Assembly: GCF_024707545.1 (NCBI RefSeq)
Contig: NZ_CP062229.1
Span: 3,825,501 to 3,889,500, forward strand
DNA: 64,000 bases
DNA from: Mesorhizobium onobrychidis
Lineage (GTDB): Bacteria; Pseudomonadota; Alphaproteobacteria; Rhizobiales; Rhizobiaceae
Reading direction: 5' to 3'
The position numbers were made by a program, and so were the translations under genes. Below, in pieces: positions 17,477-26,315 of this stretch (within the stretch, counting starts at the first letter, position 1; every line of letters starts with the position of its first letter). Below the pieces are notes generated by a model. That model made no database searches, was not told the DNA's origin, and saw only the letters and a program-made list of their open reading frames with translations.

Positions 17477-18814
17477 CTAAGCGGTTGTAAGAACCTCGCG
17501 CTGCGGTGACGCGGCAGAGCTGCCGAAGAAGACAAGATCCTGCGCCCGGCGCAGCCCGTCGCACAGCCGCCCTATCGGAAGCTCGATGTCGTCATAGCCG
17601 AGCACCTCGTCGCGCTTGACGTCGCGCAGCAGTCGGCAGCCCTCGGCGAGCCCGATCGGCACAAGCCGCTCGGCGTGCACCGTCGGCGCGTTCTCGCAGA
17701 GGCCATAGGTCATGTAATGTCCGAGGCCATCGAGGATCTCTCCGGCACTAAGGTCCCGCTTGGCGGCGGCCACCACGTCAACGGTCGGCGCGCCCAGGGG
17801 CGCAATCGCAGCATCGCGGAAGATCGCGGCCCTCGCCACCGTGAAGGGCACCTCGAAATGACACAGATGATAAGGCCAATAGAAACAGTAGAGCGGCCCG
17901 GGGCCCATCTTGTAGAGTGACAGATAGTGTTTCTCGACGGCATTCTCTGTGGTGCCAAGAACGAAGACGCCAGGGTTGGGCATGGCGCCGACACAATAAT
18001 CAACTATCCCCGGCCCCTCGAGGAGCTGATTGAGCGGATACCAGCCGACCGCCTCCTGGATCGGGGTCCCGGGCTCGACCACAGGCCCGTACATGCCGCG
18101 CTTGGCCACCAGCATGCCTGTGGCGTTGGCGACGATGGCGTTCTCGAATGAGATCTTCGTGCCGTCCGCGAAGGAGGTCACCATCGGGGCCTTCATCCCC
18201 CACTTCTTGGCAAATCCCTCCTGGGTCGTCGGATTTCGGTAGGGATCGTGCAGGCCCTTGATGTTCCCGCAAAGCACGGGACGTATGCCCAGGCCCCTGA
18301 CCCAACGGTAGAGGTTCATGATGACGCCCGGCTGATCCCCCTCCACATTGGTGAGGACCACGCCTGCCTGGTCGGCATACACTTTCAGGATTGGGCCGAT
18401 CGTGCCGTCGAGTTCGGCATTCATCAGGGCGACATGCTTGCCGTGCCGGATCGCGCGCATTGTGACGTGGGCAGCGAACTCGATCGCGCCTGTCGCCTCG
18501 ACGACGATGTCGATGCCTTCGGCCTCGCAAATGTGCATCGGGTCCGCCGTGATCGCGCGGCGGCCGCGGGCCACGAGATCCTCAAGCGCTTTGGTGCTGG
18601 TCGCCTCCGTCACATCGTCCGCGCCTGCAGCGGCATAGGCCTCTCGCGCCTTTTCCACGTGTCTGTTGGAAATGGCTACGAGTTCCATGCCCGGAACATA
18701 TCGCAGCATCTGCATCGCGATGCCTCGGGCCATGAAACCGGCCCCCACCATACCCACGCGAATTGGACGCCCCTCAGCCTGGAGCAACTCCAACTCCCTG
18801 TCGACGATGAACAT
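17477..18814 (-). CDS. NAD(P)-dependent oxidoreductase, homoserine dehydrogenase-like with SAF-type C-terminus
   Basis: 445 residues. The N-terminal Rossmann motif is VGMVGAGFMARGIA and an Asn/Glu-rich middle (NAELDGTIGP, NVEGDQPGV) matches the family related to homoserine dehydrogenases and C-branched-sugar oxidoreductases. The last 90 residues (DLSAGEILDGLG) look like an SAF domain. It sits in the operon directly after an RmlC-like epimerase, so it likely oxidises or reduces a nucleotide sugar. The exact reaction is unknown. Confidence 0.75.
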   Translation of the reverse strand: MFIVDRELELLQAEGRPIRVGMVGAGFMARGIAMQMLRYVPGMELVAISNRHVEKAREAYAAAGADDVTEATSTKALEDLVARGRRAITADPMHICEAEGIDIVVEATGAIEFAAHVTMRAIRHGKHVALMNAELDGTIGPILKVYADQAGVVLTNVEGDQPGVIMNLYRWVRGLGIRPVLCGNIKGLHDPYRNPTTQEGFAKKWGMKAPMVTSFADGTKISFENAIVANATGMLVAKRGMYGPVVEPGTPIQEAVGWYPLNQLLEGPGIVDYCVGAMPNPGVFVLGTTENAVEKHYLSLYKMGPGPLYCFYWPYHLCHFEVPFTVARAAIFRDAAIAPLGAPTVDVVAAAKRDLSAGEILDGLGHYMTYGLCENAPTVHAERLVPIGLAEGCRLLRDVKRDEVLGYDDIELPIGRLCDGLRRAQDLVFFGSSAASPQREVLTTA

Positions 18815-18860
18815 TTGCGTCTCCTCTGTGGCGCTCCCGCAAGTTCGTCGCCGAGAAAGG

Positions 18861-19394
18861 TCATTCGGCGTAGTCCGGCCAAGTTCGGTCCTTATCTGAG
18901 ATCACCGCCGGCTCATCCACTGGCCACTTCACGGCGAAAGCAGAATCGTTCCAACGAACACCGCGTTCGGCTGCCGGTGCATAGAATTCGGAGACGAGAT
19001 ACGTGGCCTCGGTGTGGTCCTCAATGGTGAGAAAGGCGTTCGCGCAGCCCTTCGGTATCACCAGCATCCGTTGGTTCGCCGCGGAAAGTTCCACAGTGAG
19101 GTGCTGCTTATAGGTGGGCGACTCGGGCCGCAGGTCGATCAGCACGTCGTACAGGCTGCCCCGGATGCAGCGAAGCATCTTGTCCTCGCCATGGGGAGCC
19201 AGCTGGTAGTGGAAGCCGCGCAGTGTATGCTTGTGCCTGTTGTATGAAATATTCACCTGCACGACATGATCCGGAAGCCCCTGCTCGGCAAATTCCCGCG
19301 AACACCAGCCGCGTGCGAAAAAGCCCCGCTCGTCTTCGAATTTCTGCAGTTCCACCAGGGTGGCGCCGGGAATATCGGTCTTTGTGAAAAGCAT
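18861..19394 (-). CDS. RmlC-like nucleotide-sugar 3,5-epimerase
   Basis: 177 residues from the ATG at 19394; the upstream extension overlaps the kinase gene and lacks a ribosome site. It is a cupin-fold dTDP-4-dehydrorhamnose 3,5-epimerase homologue: FEDERGFFARGW, the catalytic-His motif LRGFHYQ, and a terminal WND-W-P region. RmlC proper acts on dTDP-4-keto-6-deoxyglucose, but no rmlA, rmlB or rmlD is present here. The GDP-heptose context fits a DdahB/MlghB-like epimerase acting on a GDP-4-keto-6-deoxyheptose. Confidence 0.85.
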   Translation of the reverse strand: MLFTKTDIPGATLVELQKFEDERGFFARGWCSREFAEQGLPDHVVQVNISYNRHKHTLRGFHYQLAPHGEDKMLRCIRGSLYDVLIDLRPESPTYKQHLTVELSAANQRMLVIPKGCANAFLTIEDHTEATYLVSEFYAPAAERGVRWNDSAFAVKWPVDEPAVISDKDRTWPDYAE

Positions 19395-19497
19395 CGTAGA
19401 TCCATTGATCAAATGAGTGTCACGTCGGGTCGCATCTCCGACGCTCTCCTGAGGGTTGCTCGCGCCGGCGGTCCGCTTGTGCGATCGCGGGACGGCA

Positions 19498-20580
19498 TCA
19501 GACTTGCGCCGGATGCAAGAGGCGCGAGCCGTGGACTTCATAGCCGATAGGCACATAGGCTAGGTGTGAGAGTGCGCGTCTTACGCTTTCCCGGCGTTCC
19601 GGCTTGACCGCGAACATAAGGAATCCGCCGCCGCCGGCGCCGCACAGCTTGCCGCCTTCCGCACCTGCGTCCCTGGCGAGGTCGTAGTGGCCATTGATCG
19701 CCGCGTTACTCACGCGGGACGCCAAACTCCGCTTCATCTCCCACCCCGCGTGAAGGACGGCACCGAAGCGTTCTATGTCGATGACGGGCTCCGAAAAGAT
19801 CTCCTGAAGCATGAAGGCATCGTCCCGCATCCGCCTGAGCGTATCGAGATTGCTTGACGTGTTCGCCTTCTGCTCTGTCAGCACGGAACTGGCCGGTCGC
19901 TGATGCGATGTCCAGAACATCATCAGGTTGCTGAAGAGATGTTCGACGGCGCCATTGCGCACCCGCTGCGGCTCGACCGTTACCGCGCCGCCAGGCTGGA
20001 AGCGGAACAGGTTCATGCCCCCGAACGCGGAGGCATACTGGTCCTGCTTGCCAATCGGCTCCTTGAGGATGTCCATCTCGATGTGACATGCCTCTTCGGC
20101 GAGTTGGCCAGGGGTGACACGTTCTCCCCGGAATGCATGCAGGGCGTTGAGCAGTCCCACCGTGAACGAGCTCGACCCCCCCATGCCCGTCGAGGCCGGC
20201 ATGTCTCCGACCGTCGAGATGTAAATCGGCGGTTCGATCTCCAGGAAACGCAGGCATTCGCGAGCGATGTTGTTCTTGATCTCCCCTATGGTGTTTACCT
20301 GCTCTGTCTGTGAATAGTTCAAGCGGATGGGTTCATTAAAGATCTCGCTGTGACGTTTGACGGTGACATAGATGTACTTGTCCACTGCCGCGCTGAAGAC
20401 CGCGCCGCAATCGAGATTGTAGAAATCGGGCAGGTCGGTACCGCCGCCAGCAAAACTGACGCGCAAAGGAGTGCGCGTCAGGACGAGAGACGGTAGACGC
20501 TGTGCAGCGCGATCGATGATGGTCGGAAGGTCCAGTCCTGAGCGGCGCCCCACGGCTTTGGTATCGTCTAGCTGTTCCAT
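19498..20580 (-). CDS. hddA: GHMP-family heptose-7-phosphate kinase
   Basis: 360 residues with the three GHMP motifs: PLRVSFAGGGTDLP, the ATP loop PASTGMGGSSSFTVG, and CGAGGGGFLMF. This arrangement matches HddA, which phosphorylates D-glycero-D-manno-heptose 7-phosphate at C1. It lies in an operon with a heptose isomerase and a fused guanylyltransferase-phosphatase, which supports the assignment over other sugar kinases such as fucokinase. Full length, no obvious changes. Confidence 0.88.
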   Translation of the reverse strand: MEQLDDTKAVGRRSGLDLPTIIDRAAQRLPSLVLTRTPLRVSFAGGGTDLPDFYNLDCGAVFSAAVDKYIYVTVKRHSEIFNEPIRLNYSQTEQVNTIGEIKNNIARECLRFLEIEPPIYISTVGDMPASTGMGGSSSFTVGLLNALHAFRGERVTPGQLAEEACHIEMDILKEPIGKQDQYASAFGGMNLFRFQPGGAVTVEPQRVRNGAVEHLFSNLMMFWTSHQRPASSVLTEQKANTSSNLDTLRRMRDDAFMLQEIFSEPVIDIERFGAVLHAGWEMKRSLASRVSNAAINGHYDLARDAGAEGGKLCGAGGGGFLMFAVKPERRESVRRALSHLAYVPIGYEVHGSRLLHPAQV

Positions 20581-20613
20581 ATTTTGCCCTCTCGAAAATC
20601 AACGGAATGAAAA

Positions 20614-21669
20614 TTAGGCAACACGCGGCTGTGCGGTTCGCCAGCGCAGCTGATCATCGAGCATCCCCGCCTTGAGCAAATGATCGAGCCAGCGCAGCCG
20701 CGTGAAGCGCTTGTCGGTAAAGTCTTCAAATCTAAGTGCGATCGAGCGGAACGCCTCGTAAAGCTCCTGCGCTCCCTTTCGCGCCGTCCACTGAAACTCG
20801 AAATCCGGGAAAGTCCGTGAGAACTTGCTGAAGTCCGCCTTGTAGGTCCGCTGGTCCGCGCCCGGCTTCGGTGTCATTGTGAGCTGCGCGCCGGGGACGG
20901 CCTCAACGGCGATCTCCGCTATCTCGCGCACCTGAAGATTGAGGCTTTCAACACCCATGTTGAACGCCTCATTGTGGATGTCCTGTAGCGGCGCCTCCAG
21001 CATCAATTTGAAATAGCGCGCGACATCCTGGACATGAACCACGGGCCGCCATGGCGTGCCATCGCTATGGACTTCGACACGTCCAGTTGTGAAGGCGCTG
21101 CCGATGAAATTGTTCAGCACGGTGTCGAAGCGCATTCGCGGCGAGAGACCATAGACGGTGCCGTTGCGGCAATAGACGGGCGAGAACCGGTCGTCCGCCA
21201 GCGCGCGCAGCGCTTCTTCGGCAACAGCCTTCGATCTTGCGTACTCTGTTTGCGGCACCAGCGGGGCGGTTTCGTCGACGACGGCGGCTTTCGACATGCC
21301 ATACATGATGCAGGAGGAGGAAAATAGGAACCGCCGGATGCCGGCCGCCTTGGCCATCGTGGCCAGACGAACTGTCCCTTCCGCATTGATCTGCCTCGTC
21401 CAATCCGCGTTGAGATTTCCGATCGGGTCGTTCGAGAGTGCCGCCAGATGGATCACCGCGTCAAAGCCTTGGAGATCCGGGGGTTCGATGGCGCGCAGAT
21501 CCTTTGTGATCTCGGGCACACTGGTATTGTCGGCTCCCAGGGTGCACGCACGAAAATATCCCATGTCCAGCCCGACCACCTCATAGCCCGCCGCCTGCAA
21601 CACGGGCACCATGACAGAACCGAGATATCCATTGTGTCCGGTGACGAGAACGCGTGTTGGTTCATTCAT
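20614..21669 (-). CDS. NAD-dependent epimerase/dehydratase (extended SDR)
   Basis: 351 residues. VTGHNGYLGSVMVP is the NAD motif; SSSCIMYG and YARSK supply the catalytic Ser, Tyr and Lys. The last 60 residues (GADQRTYKADFSKFSR) match SDRs found in nucleotide-sugar loci next to heptose genes. Its stop is just after the start of the hddA gene and its start overlaps the hddC-gmhB stop by eight bases, so it is translationally tied to the heptose set. It probably epimerises or reduces the heptose; the position acted on is unknown. Confidence 0.82.
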   Translation of the reverse strand: MNEPTRVLVTGHNGYLGSVMVPVLQAAGYEVVGLDMGYFRACTLGADNTSVPEITKDLRAIEPPDLQGFDAVIHLAALSNDPIGNLNADWTRQINAEGTVRLATMAKAAGIRRFLFSSSCIMYGMSKAAVVDETAPLVPQTEYARSKAVAEEALRALADDRFSPVYCRNGTVYGLSPRMRFDTVLNNFIGSAFTTGRVEVHSDGTPWRPVVHVQDVARYFKLMLEAPLQDIHNEAFNMGVESLNLQVREIAEIAVEAVPGAQLTMTPKPGADQRTYKADFSKFSRTFPDFEFQWTARKGAQELYEAFRSIALRFEDFTDKRFTRLRWLDHLLKAGMLDDQLRWRTAQPRVA

Positions 21670-22930
21670 GTCTGCCCTGCTCCGCTTTCGAAAGGAGTTG
21701 ACGGGTGAGGTCCAGAAGCGAGCATTGCTCGCTTACTTGCGCATATAGGCAGTCCGCGGCTTCGGCCGCTTGACGGTCACGATCGTCATCGCCGACAAAG
21801 AGTGTGCGTGTGAGGTCGAGATCAAAGTCGCGCTGTGCCTGATACAGCATGCCGGGTTTGGGCTTGCGGCAGTCGCAGCCGTCGTCCCAGCCGTGTGGGC
21901 AGTGGTAGATCTCCGCGATCTTGCCGCCGACGGCTTCGGACTCGGCGCACATGCGCTGGTGAAGCGCCTCGAGATCAGCGGCGGTCATCGCTCCGCGCGC
22001 TATCCCTGCCTGGTTCGAGATGATGACTATGCGGTAGCCGGCCTCGTTCAGAAGGGCCAACGCCTGCTTTGCACCCGGAACCCACTCCCACTGGTCCCAT
22101 GAACACACATATTGAGCCCGTGGCGGTCTGCAGTTGAGTACGCCGTCCCTATCTACGAGCATGGTTTTTTCGCGCCTCATAAAGCGCTCCGTCGCGGGTA
22201 GACGCTCGATCGAGCCCACGCTGTAATAGCGGTGCTCGCTCACGAAGCCGGCGAGGCGATGCTGCGTCGCGAGCGGCGTGTAGATGGCCTCCTCGAAGAG
22301 GGTGTCCTCGTCGGACAGGAGTTCGAGGGCGAGATCGGTCAGTATGGCATAGCTGATCTCGACTCCCTGCAGCCCGGGCGTGGTGCGGAGCCGGTCGAAG
22401 ACGGTCACATTGTCGTCCGCATCAAGGATCACGCTGCCGCGTGAATAGCCGTCCTTGTTGCTGTAGACCGTGATCATTCCAGGCTTGCCGGCCGCACAGA
22501 AGCGTTGCCACAGCCGCTCCATGCGCATCGGCCAGTAATTGTCACAATACAGCAGCAGGAAGCACGGATCTATGAGGTGACGGGCATTGGATACCCGGCT
22601 GCTGGTGAGGTCGTCGGGACGGGTGACGGCATATTCGATACTGAGGCCGAACCTGCTGCCGTCGCCGAAGTGGTCCATCACCACATGGGGCAAATACCCG
22701 AGTAGAAGAAGAACCCTTTCGAACCCCTCCTGCCGCAGCTGTTCGATCTGGTATTCCAAAAAAGGGCGGCCGAGCACCGGCACCATTGGTTTCGGTCGGT
22801 CGAGTGTGATCGGCCGCATGCGCGTGCCACGCCCGCCGGCCAGGATGACCGCCTGGCGCGGCCGGCTGTAGGTGCGGCCCTCGACATCTGCCTTTTGCAG
22901 GCAGGGAGAGCTCGGCAGGACAATATTCAT
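21662..22930 (-). CDS. hddC-gmhB: Fused heptose-1-phosphate nucleotidyltransferase and heptose bisphosphate phosphatase
   Basis: 422 residues with two domains. Residues about 25-245 are a sugar-phosphate nucleotidyltransferase (LAGGRGTRMRPIT, RPKPMVPVLG). Residues about 250-415 are a HAD phosphatase (LVDRDGVLNCR, IISNQAG) with the GmhB zinc loop CPHGWDDGCDCRKPKPG. The pair matches HddC (makes GDP-heptose) and GmhB (removes the 7-phosphate), normally separate. Fusion puts two steps of GDP-D-glycero-alpha-D-manno-heptose synthesis in one chain. It overlaps its neighbours at both ends. Confidence 0.88.
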   Translation of the reverse strand: MNIVLPSSPCLQKADVEGRTYSRPRQAVILAGGRGTRMRPITLDRPKPMVPVLGRPFLEYQIEQLRQEGFERVLLLLGYLPHVVMDHFGDGSRFGLSIEYAVTRPDDLTSSRVSNARHLIDPCFLLLYCDNYWPMRMERLWQRFCAAGKPGMITVYSNKDGYSRGSVILDADDNVTVFDRLRTTPGLQGVEISYAILTDLALELLSDEDTLFEEAIYTPLATQHRLAGFVSEHRYYSVGSIERLPATERFMRREKTMLVDRDGVLNCRPPRAQYVCSWDQWEWVPGAKQALALLNEAGYRIVIISNQAGIARGAMTAADLEALHQRMCAESEAVGGKIAEIYHCPHGWDDGCDCRKPKPGMLYQAQRDFDLDLTRTLFVGDDDRDRQAAEAADCLYAQVSEQCSLLDLTRQLLSKAEQGRHE

Positions 22931-23544
22931 TGACCGCGCTCCGGTCGGTCGGCGACGAGGTATCGCGTGATGGCATGACAGATCGCGGCGTGGGCGTCCT
23001 CGACGAGTTCGTAGGTGCCTTTTTCAGACCGCACCCATACTGGCTGATCGACGAGCTCTTTAAGCGTGCCGCCGTCAAAACCGACAATGCCGATGGTGGC
23101 TACCTTCCTCTCGCGAGCGAGTTCGACTGCCCGCACGAGATTAAGCGAGTTCCCGCTGGCTGAAATCACTATGAGCACGTCACCCGGCTTGGCGAAGTTC
23201 TCCATCTGGCCGGCAAAGATACGCTCGTAGCCTTCGTCATTGCCGAGCGCCGTCATCCAGGAGACGTTGTCTGTCAGGCCCATGACCCGGATTGGCTGCC
23301 TTCCCGAGCGCTTCGTGGCCTTACCGAGGTCATTGACCCAGTGGGAGGCGGTCGCTGCGCTGCCGCCGTTGCCGGCGACGAAGACTGTGCCGCCCGCATC
23401 GCGTACGGCGCGCAGCATCTGTATCGCCTCCTGCACGGCATCCGTATCGATCTGCGCCAATGCGATGCACAGCGATGCCAGATAATCCTGCGTGAATTCT
23501 TTAGGCTGCAACCAGAGGGCATCATCCGCGAACATTTGCGACAT
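22927..23544 (-). CDS. gmhA: Sedoheptulose-7-phosphate isomerase-like SIS protein
   Basis: 205 residues with one SIS domain: VAGNGGSAATASHWVNDL and VISASGNSLNLVRAVE match the sugar-phosphate pocket of GmhA. GmhA converts sedoheptulose 7-phosphate to D-glycero-D-manno-heptose 7-phosphate, the first step of the heptose pathway. It is the first gene of the minus-strand operon and overlaps the fused hddC-gmhB by four bases. Its 5' end lies next to a long inverted repeat that probably holds the promoters of both divergent operons. Confidence 0.87.
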   Translation of the reverse strand: MSQMFADDALWLQPKEFTQDYLASLCIALAQIDTDAVQEAIQMLRAVRDAGGTVFVAGNGGSAATASHWVNDLGKATKRSGRQPIRVMGLTDNVSWMTALGNDEGYERIFAGQMENFAKPGDVLIVISASGNSLNLVRAVELARERKVATIGIVGFDGGTLKELVDQPVWVRSEKGTYELVEDAHAAICHAITRYLVADRPERGQ

Positions 23545-23553
23545 CCCACCACT

Positions 23554-24043
23554 CCCTGATCGATCGCGAGCCCTGTCATGCCACCGTCGATGGCTGCAAT
23601 AGGTGAGCCATCATCACAGCGTGCGAGCACTTCGAGTTCAATTGCTATTCCGAATGCTATTCCGAACGGGAAGCTGGCGGGCGGCGCTCATCGGAGGTAC
23701 CTAAATCCCTTGTTCTCTCCGTTGCGGCCGGCACGTCGGCAGGCGGCCATATCGGCGTCAAGATCGTCACGGTGTCGCCCGACAACAATGCCGTAGGCAA
23801 ACCCGCGGTGATGGGGCTTTACCTCCTGCTCGACGGCGCGACGGGCTGCGCATTTCATGCGCTCTTTCGGCACCACGGAGAGAACAAGGGATATTCCTTT
23901 TAGCTACCTCCGGTGAGCGCGCCGCCCGCCAGCTTCCCGTTCGGAATAGCAATTGAACTCGAAGTGCTCGCACGCTGTGATGATGGCTCACCTATTGCAG
24001 CAATCGAGGGTGTGGCATGACAGAGCTCGCGATCGATCAGGGA
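23554..24043. repeat. Long inverted repeat (about 165-bp arms, 157-bp spacer)
   Basis: The left arm 23554-23720 and right arm 23878-24043 are inverted copies, apart from short gaps. Each arm has its own small tandem duplication: the left doubles GCTATTCCGAA near 23645, the right doubles a GATCGATCAGGGACAC-type unit at 24030-24062. The outer ends contain the start region of the right-hand wecG gene and, in the left arm, a matching CCCTGTCAT. It separates the two divergent polysaccharide operons. Confidence 0.85.
23721..23877 (+). pseudogene. Ornithine cyclodeaminase-like remnant inside the inverted repeat
   Basis: The plus strand of the spacer reads HIGVKIVTVSPDNNAVGKP followed by GLYLLLDGATG, the NAD-dependent ornithine cyclodeaminase/mu-crystallin signature. 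The arm sequence (IELEVLARCDDGSPIAAI) also resembles that family. Neither start nor most of the 320-residue protein remains, so it is a relic that the repeat formed around. Confidence 0.55.
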
Positions 24044-24823
24044 CACGCGATCGATCAGGGACAGTTGCGCGAGCAAGTGCTTGGGGTACCCGTGCACGCC
24101 CTGGGCTTGGCGCAGGCAGTCAACTGCGTCTTCGACTGGGCCCTACGGCGGGAGAGCCGAACGGTTTTCCTGTGCAATGTCCACAGTGTCGTGACCGCCC
24201 GCCGCAATCGCGCCCATGCCGAAGCGATGGATAGCGCCGACCTTGTCGCGCCGGATGGAGCGCCGGTGGCCTGGATGCTGAGGCGGCAGGGACACGCGGA
24301 TCAGCCGCGCATCAGCGGACCGGACCTGATGTGGATTTGTTGCCGGAGGGCATCGGAACTCGGCACGGCAATGTTCCTGTACGGCGGCAGCCCGGGCACC
24401 CTCCAGCGTCTCGGAGGGTGCATTCGAACCGAGTTTGCCGGCATAAACATCGTGGGCTCTTACTCACCTCCGCGCCGCCCTCTGTCGGCCGAGGAAGATG
24501 AGGCAGTGGTCAGAATGATCAATCAGTCCGGTGCGAGGATCGTGTGGGTGGGGCTCGGATGTCCCAAGCAGGAAAGCTGGATGCAGGCGCATCGCGGCCG
24601 GATCAATGCGGTCATGTTGGGGGTAGGAGCAGCTTTCGATTTCCACGCCGGAGACGTCAAGCGGGCGCCGCAATGGATGCAGAAGAGCGGGCTGGAATGG
24701 CTGCACCGGCTCTTCCAGGATCCCCGCCGCCTGGCGAGCAGGTATCTCGTGACGAACAGCCTGTTCATCCTGGCTTTGCTGCAGGCGTTGCTGCTTCCCA
24801 GGCGCAGACTTCGTGACGGTTAG
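24017..24823 (+). CDS. WecG/TagA/CpsF-family glycosyltransferase
   Basis: 268 residues. NVHSVVTARRNRAHAEAMDS, the PDGAPVAW motif and WVGLGCPKQESWM are typical of the GT26 family, which adds N-acetylmannosaminuronate, glucose or similar sugars to lipid-linked intermediates at the inner membrane. It opens the plus-strand polysaccharide operon. Its first 15 residues include a duplicated IDQG unit produced by a tandem repeat in the inverted-repeat arm, so the true start could be slightly later. Confidence 0.9.
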   Translation: MTELAIDQGHAIDQGQLREQVLGVPVHALGLAQAVNCVFDWALRRESRTVFLCNVHSVVTARRNRAHAEAMDSADLVAPDGAPVAWMLRRQGHADQPRISGPDLMWICCRRASELGTAMFLYGGSPGTLQRLGGCIRTEFAGINIVGSYSPPRRPLSAEEDEAVVRMINQSGARIVWVGLGCPKQESWMQAHRGRINAVMLGVGAAFDFHAGDVKRAPQWMQKSGLEWLHRLFQDPRRLASRYLVTNSLFILALLQALLLPRRRLRDG

Positions 24824-24985
24824 AGGAGGCGGAACCAGTGAACACGCTCGGACCGCCGTATTGCTGATCTGCGCCAACTCCTTCACGGGCGGCTGTTCTT
24901 CGGCGCTGCTGCTGGGAGGCGGCGCTGCCCATATCTGGACGGTGTGGTTTGCATTGCCTCGACAGGCACCTGACTGGAGGCTACC

Positions 24986-26305
24986 ATGACTCTGAGCAAA
25001 CAGGCCGCCAGTCTGGCTGTCCTGCATGTCACCGACGTCCTGCAGCCGCTGATCATCTTGCCCTATGCCGGGCGTGTCCTCGGACCCATGAGTTTCGGGC
25101 AGTACGCGTATGCGCTCGCCATCGGACAACTCGCTGCCTCCGTCGTGGCCTATGGATTTCATTGGACCGCGCAGCGCAGGGTTGCTTCCCTTCGATACGA
25201 GCCGGCGGCGATCGCGTCACTCGTTGCTGAGGTCATGGCCACCAAGGCAGTGCTGTTCGTTGCCGTATGCCTGGTTGGCCTTGTGCTGGCCGGCGACGTC
25301 CTGGCGCTCAGTAGGCCGACATTCCTGTGCGCGATGCTCTCGGCCGCCGGCGGCATTATTTTTCCGGCCTGGCTCTTCGTCGGCCTGGAACGCGCCTGGC
25401 AGGCGGCCGTCGCGGTGGTTGTTGCTCGCGTTCTGGCGCTCGTCTGTTTCGTCGCCATGGTCGCATCACCTGACCAGGTCGCGCTCGCCGTTGCCATCCA
25501 GAGCGCAGTTCCCGTCGTCAGTGGCGTCATCTGCTTACCTTTCATCCTTCCGATTGGGTTCGGCGGCTTCAGGTCCGTGACGCTTTCGACGATTGGAATG
25601 CAGCTGCGCAATGGCTGGAGGGGATGCCTCTTCTTAGCCGTGGAGACTGCCCTCTTCACCCTCCCTGTCGCCCTTGTCGGGCATTTCGAAGGTTATGTCG
25701 CAGCCGGACAATATTCTGTCGCCGAAAAATTCCTATTAGCCGCGCGGGTATTTTTCAAGTTGCTTATGGATACCTTCATACCGAGGGTTTCATACTACGC
25801 TCATGTCGACCCGGCTGCCGGGATACGACTGATAAGGATATCACTATTCACCGTAGCAGGCGGAACGGCGATGAGTATTGGAATGTTCTTTGTTGCCCCA
25901 TATATAATATTGATCCTCTTCGGAGATGAATTTTCAGGGGCGATACCTATCGTGCGCGCAATGGCCATTATACCATTGCTGATGAACATAAATACATTCA
26001 CAGCAAATATATTCATGTTTAGTTACGGCTATGAAAATGAATGGGCCGTCCTTAACGTATCCGGTCTGCTAGTATTCCTGGTGGCCACATATTTTTTGTC
26101 TTTCGTCATGGCGGAGCAAGCCATTGTTTATGCGCTGGTGGCGAAGGAAGTCGTCGTGCTGGTGGTTTCAGCCGGCTTCTTCCTCATTGGCGGAGCGGCC
26201 GTCCTTCGCACGGCGGCGGCTTGCGACGCAGGCCGGGTGCGAGGATATCCGCCGGCGTCCCAATCCGCGCCGTTGGAGCACGAGGCCGATCGTTTCCGGT
26301 CGTAG
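24986..26305 (+). CDS. wzx: Wzx-type O-unit/lipid-linked oligosaccharide flippase
   Basis: 439 residues with about 12 hydrophobic segments. The start (LYLLP-type PLIILPYAGRVLGPMSFGQY) is the classic opening of MATE-superfamily polysaccharide flippases, which move undecaprenyl-linked repeat units across the inner membrane. DNA at 25690-26110 is clearly more AT-rich than its surroundings, suggesting mixed origin. The 160 bases before it hold no gene. The next gene starts 10 bases after its stop. Confidence 0.88.
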   Translation: MTLSKQAASLAVLHVTDVLQPLIILPYAGRVLGPMSFGQYAYALAIGQLAASVVAYGFHWTAQRRVASLRYEPAAIASLVAEVMATKAVLFVAVCLVGLVLAGDVLALSRPTFLCAMLSAAGGIIFPAWLFVGLERAWQAAVAVVVARVLALVCFVAMVASPDQVALAVAIQSAVPVVSGVICLPFILPIGFGGFRSVTLSTIGMQLRNGWRGCLFLAVETALFTLPVALVGHFEGYVAAGQYSVAEKFLLAARVFFKLLMDTFIPRVSYYAHVDPAAGIRLIRISLFTVAGGTAMSIGMFFVAPYIILILFGDEFSGAIPIVRAMAIIPLLMNINTFTANIFMFSYGYENEWAVLNVSGLLVFLVATYFLSFVMAEQAIVYALVAKEVVVLVVSAGFFLIGGAAVLRTAAACDAGRVRGYPPASQSAPLEHEADRFRS

Positions 26306-26315
26306 GGGAGTCTGT

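Noticed and set aside
23554..24043. Insertion sequence with terminal inverted repeats
   Set aside because: Arms are far longer than IS ends and the spacer encodes no transposase, only a metabolic-gene remnant.
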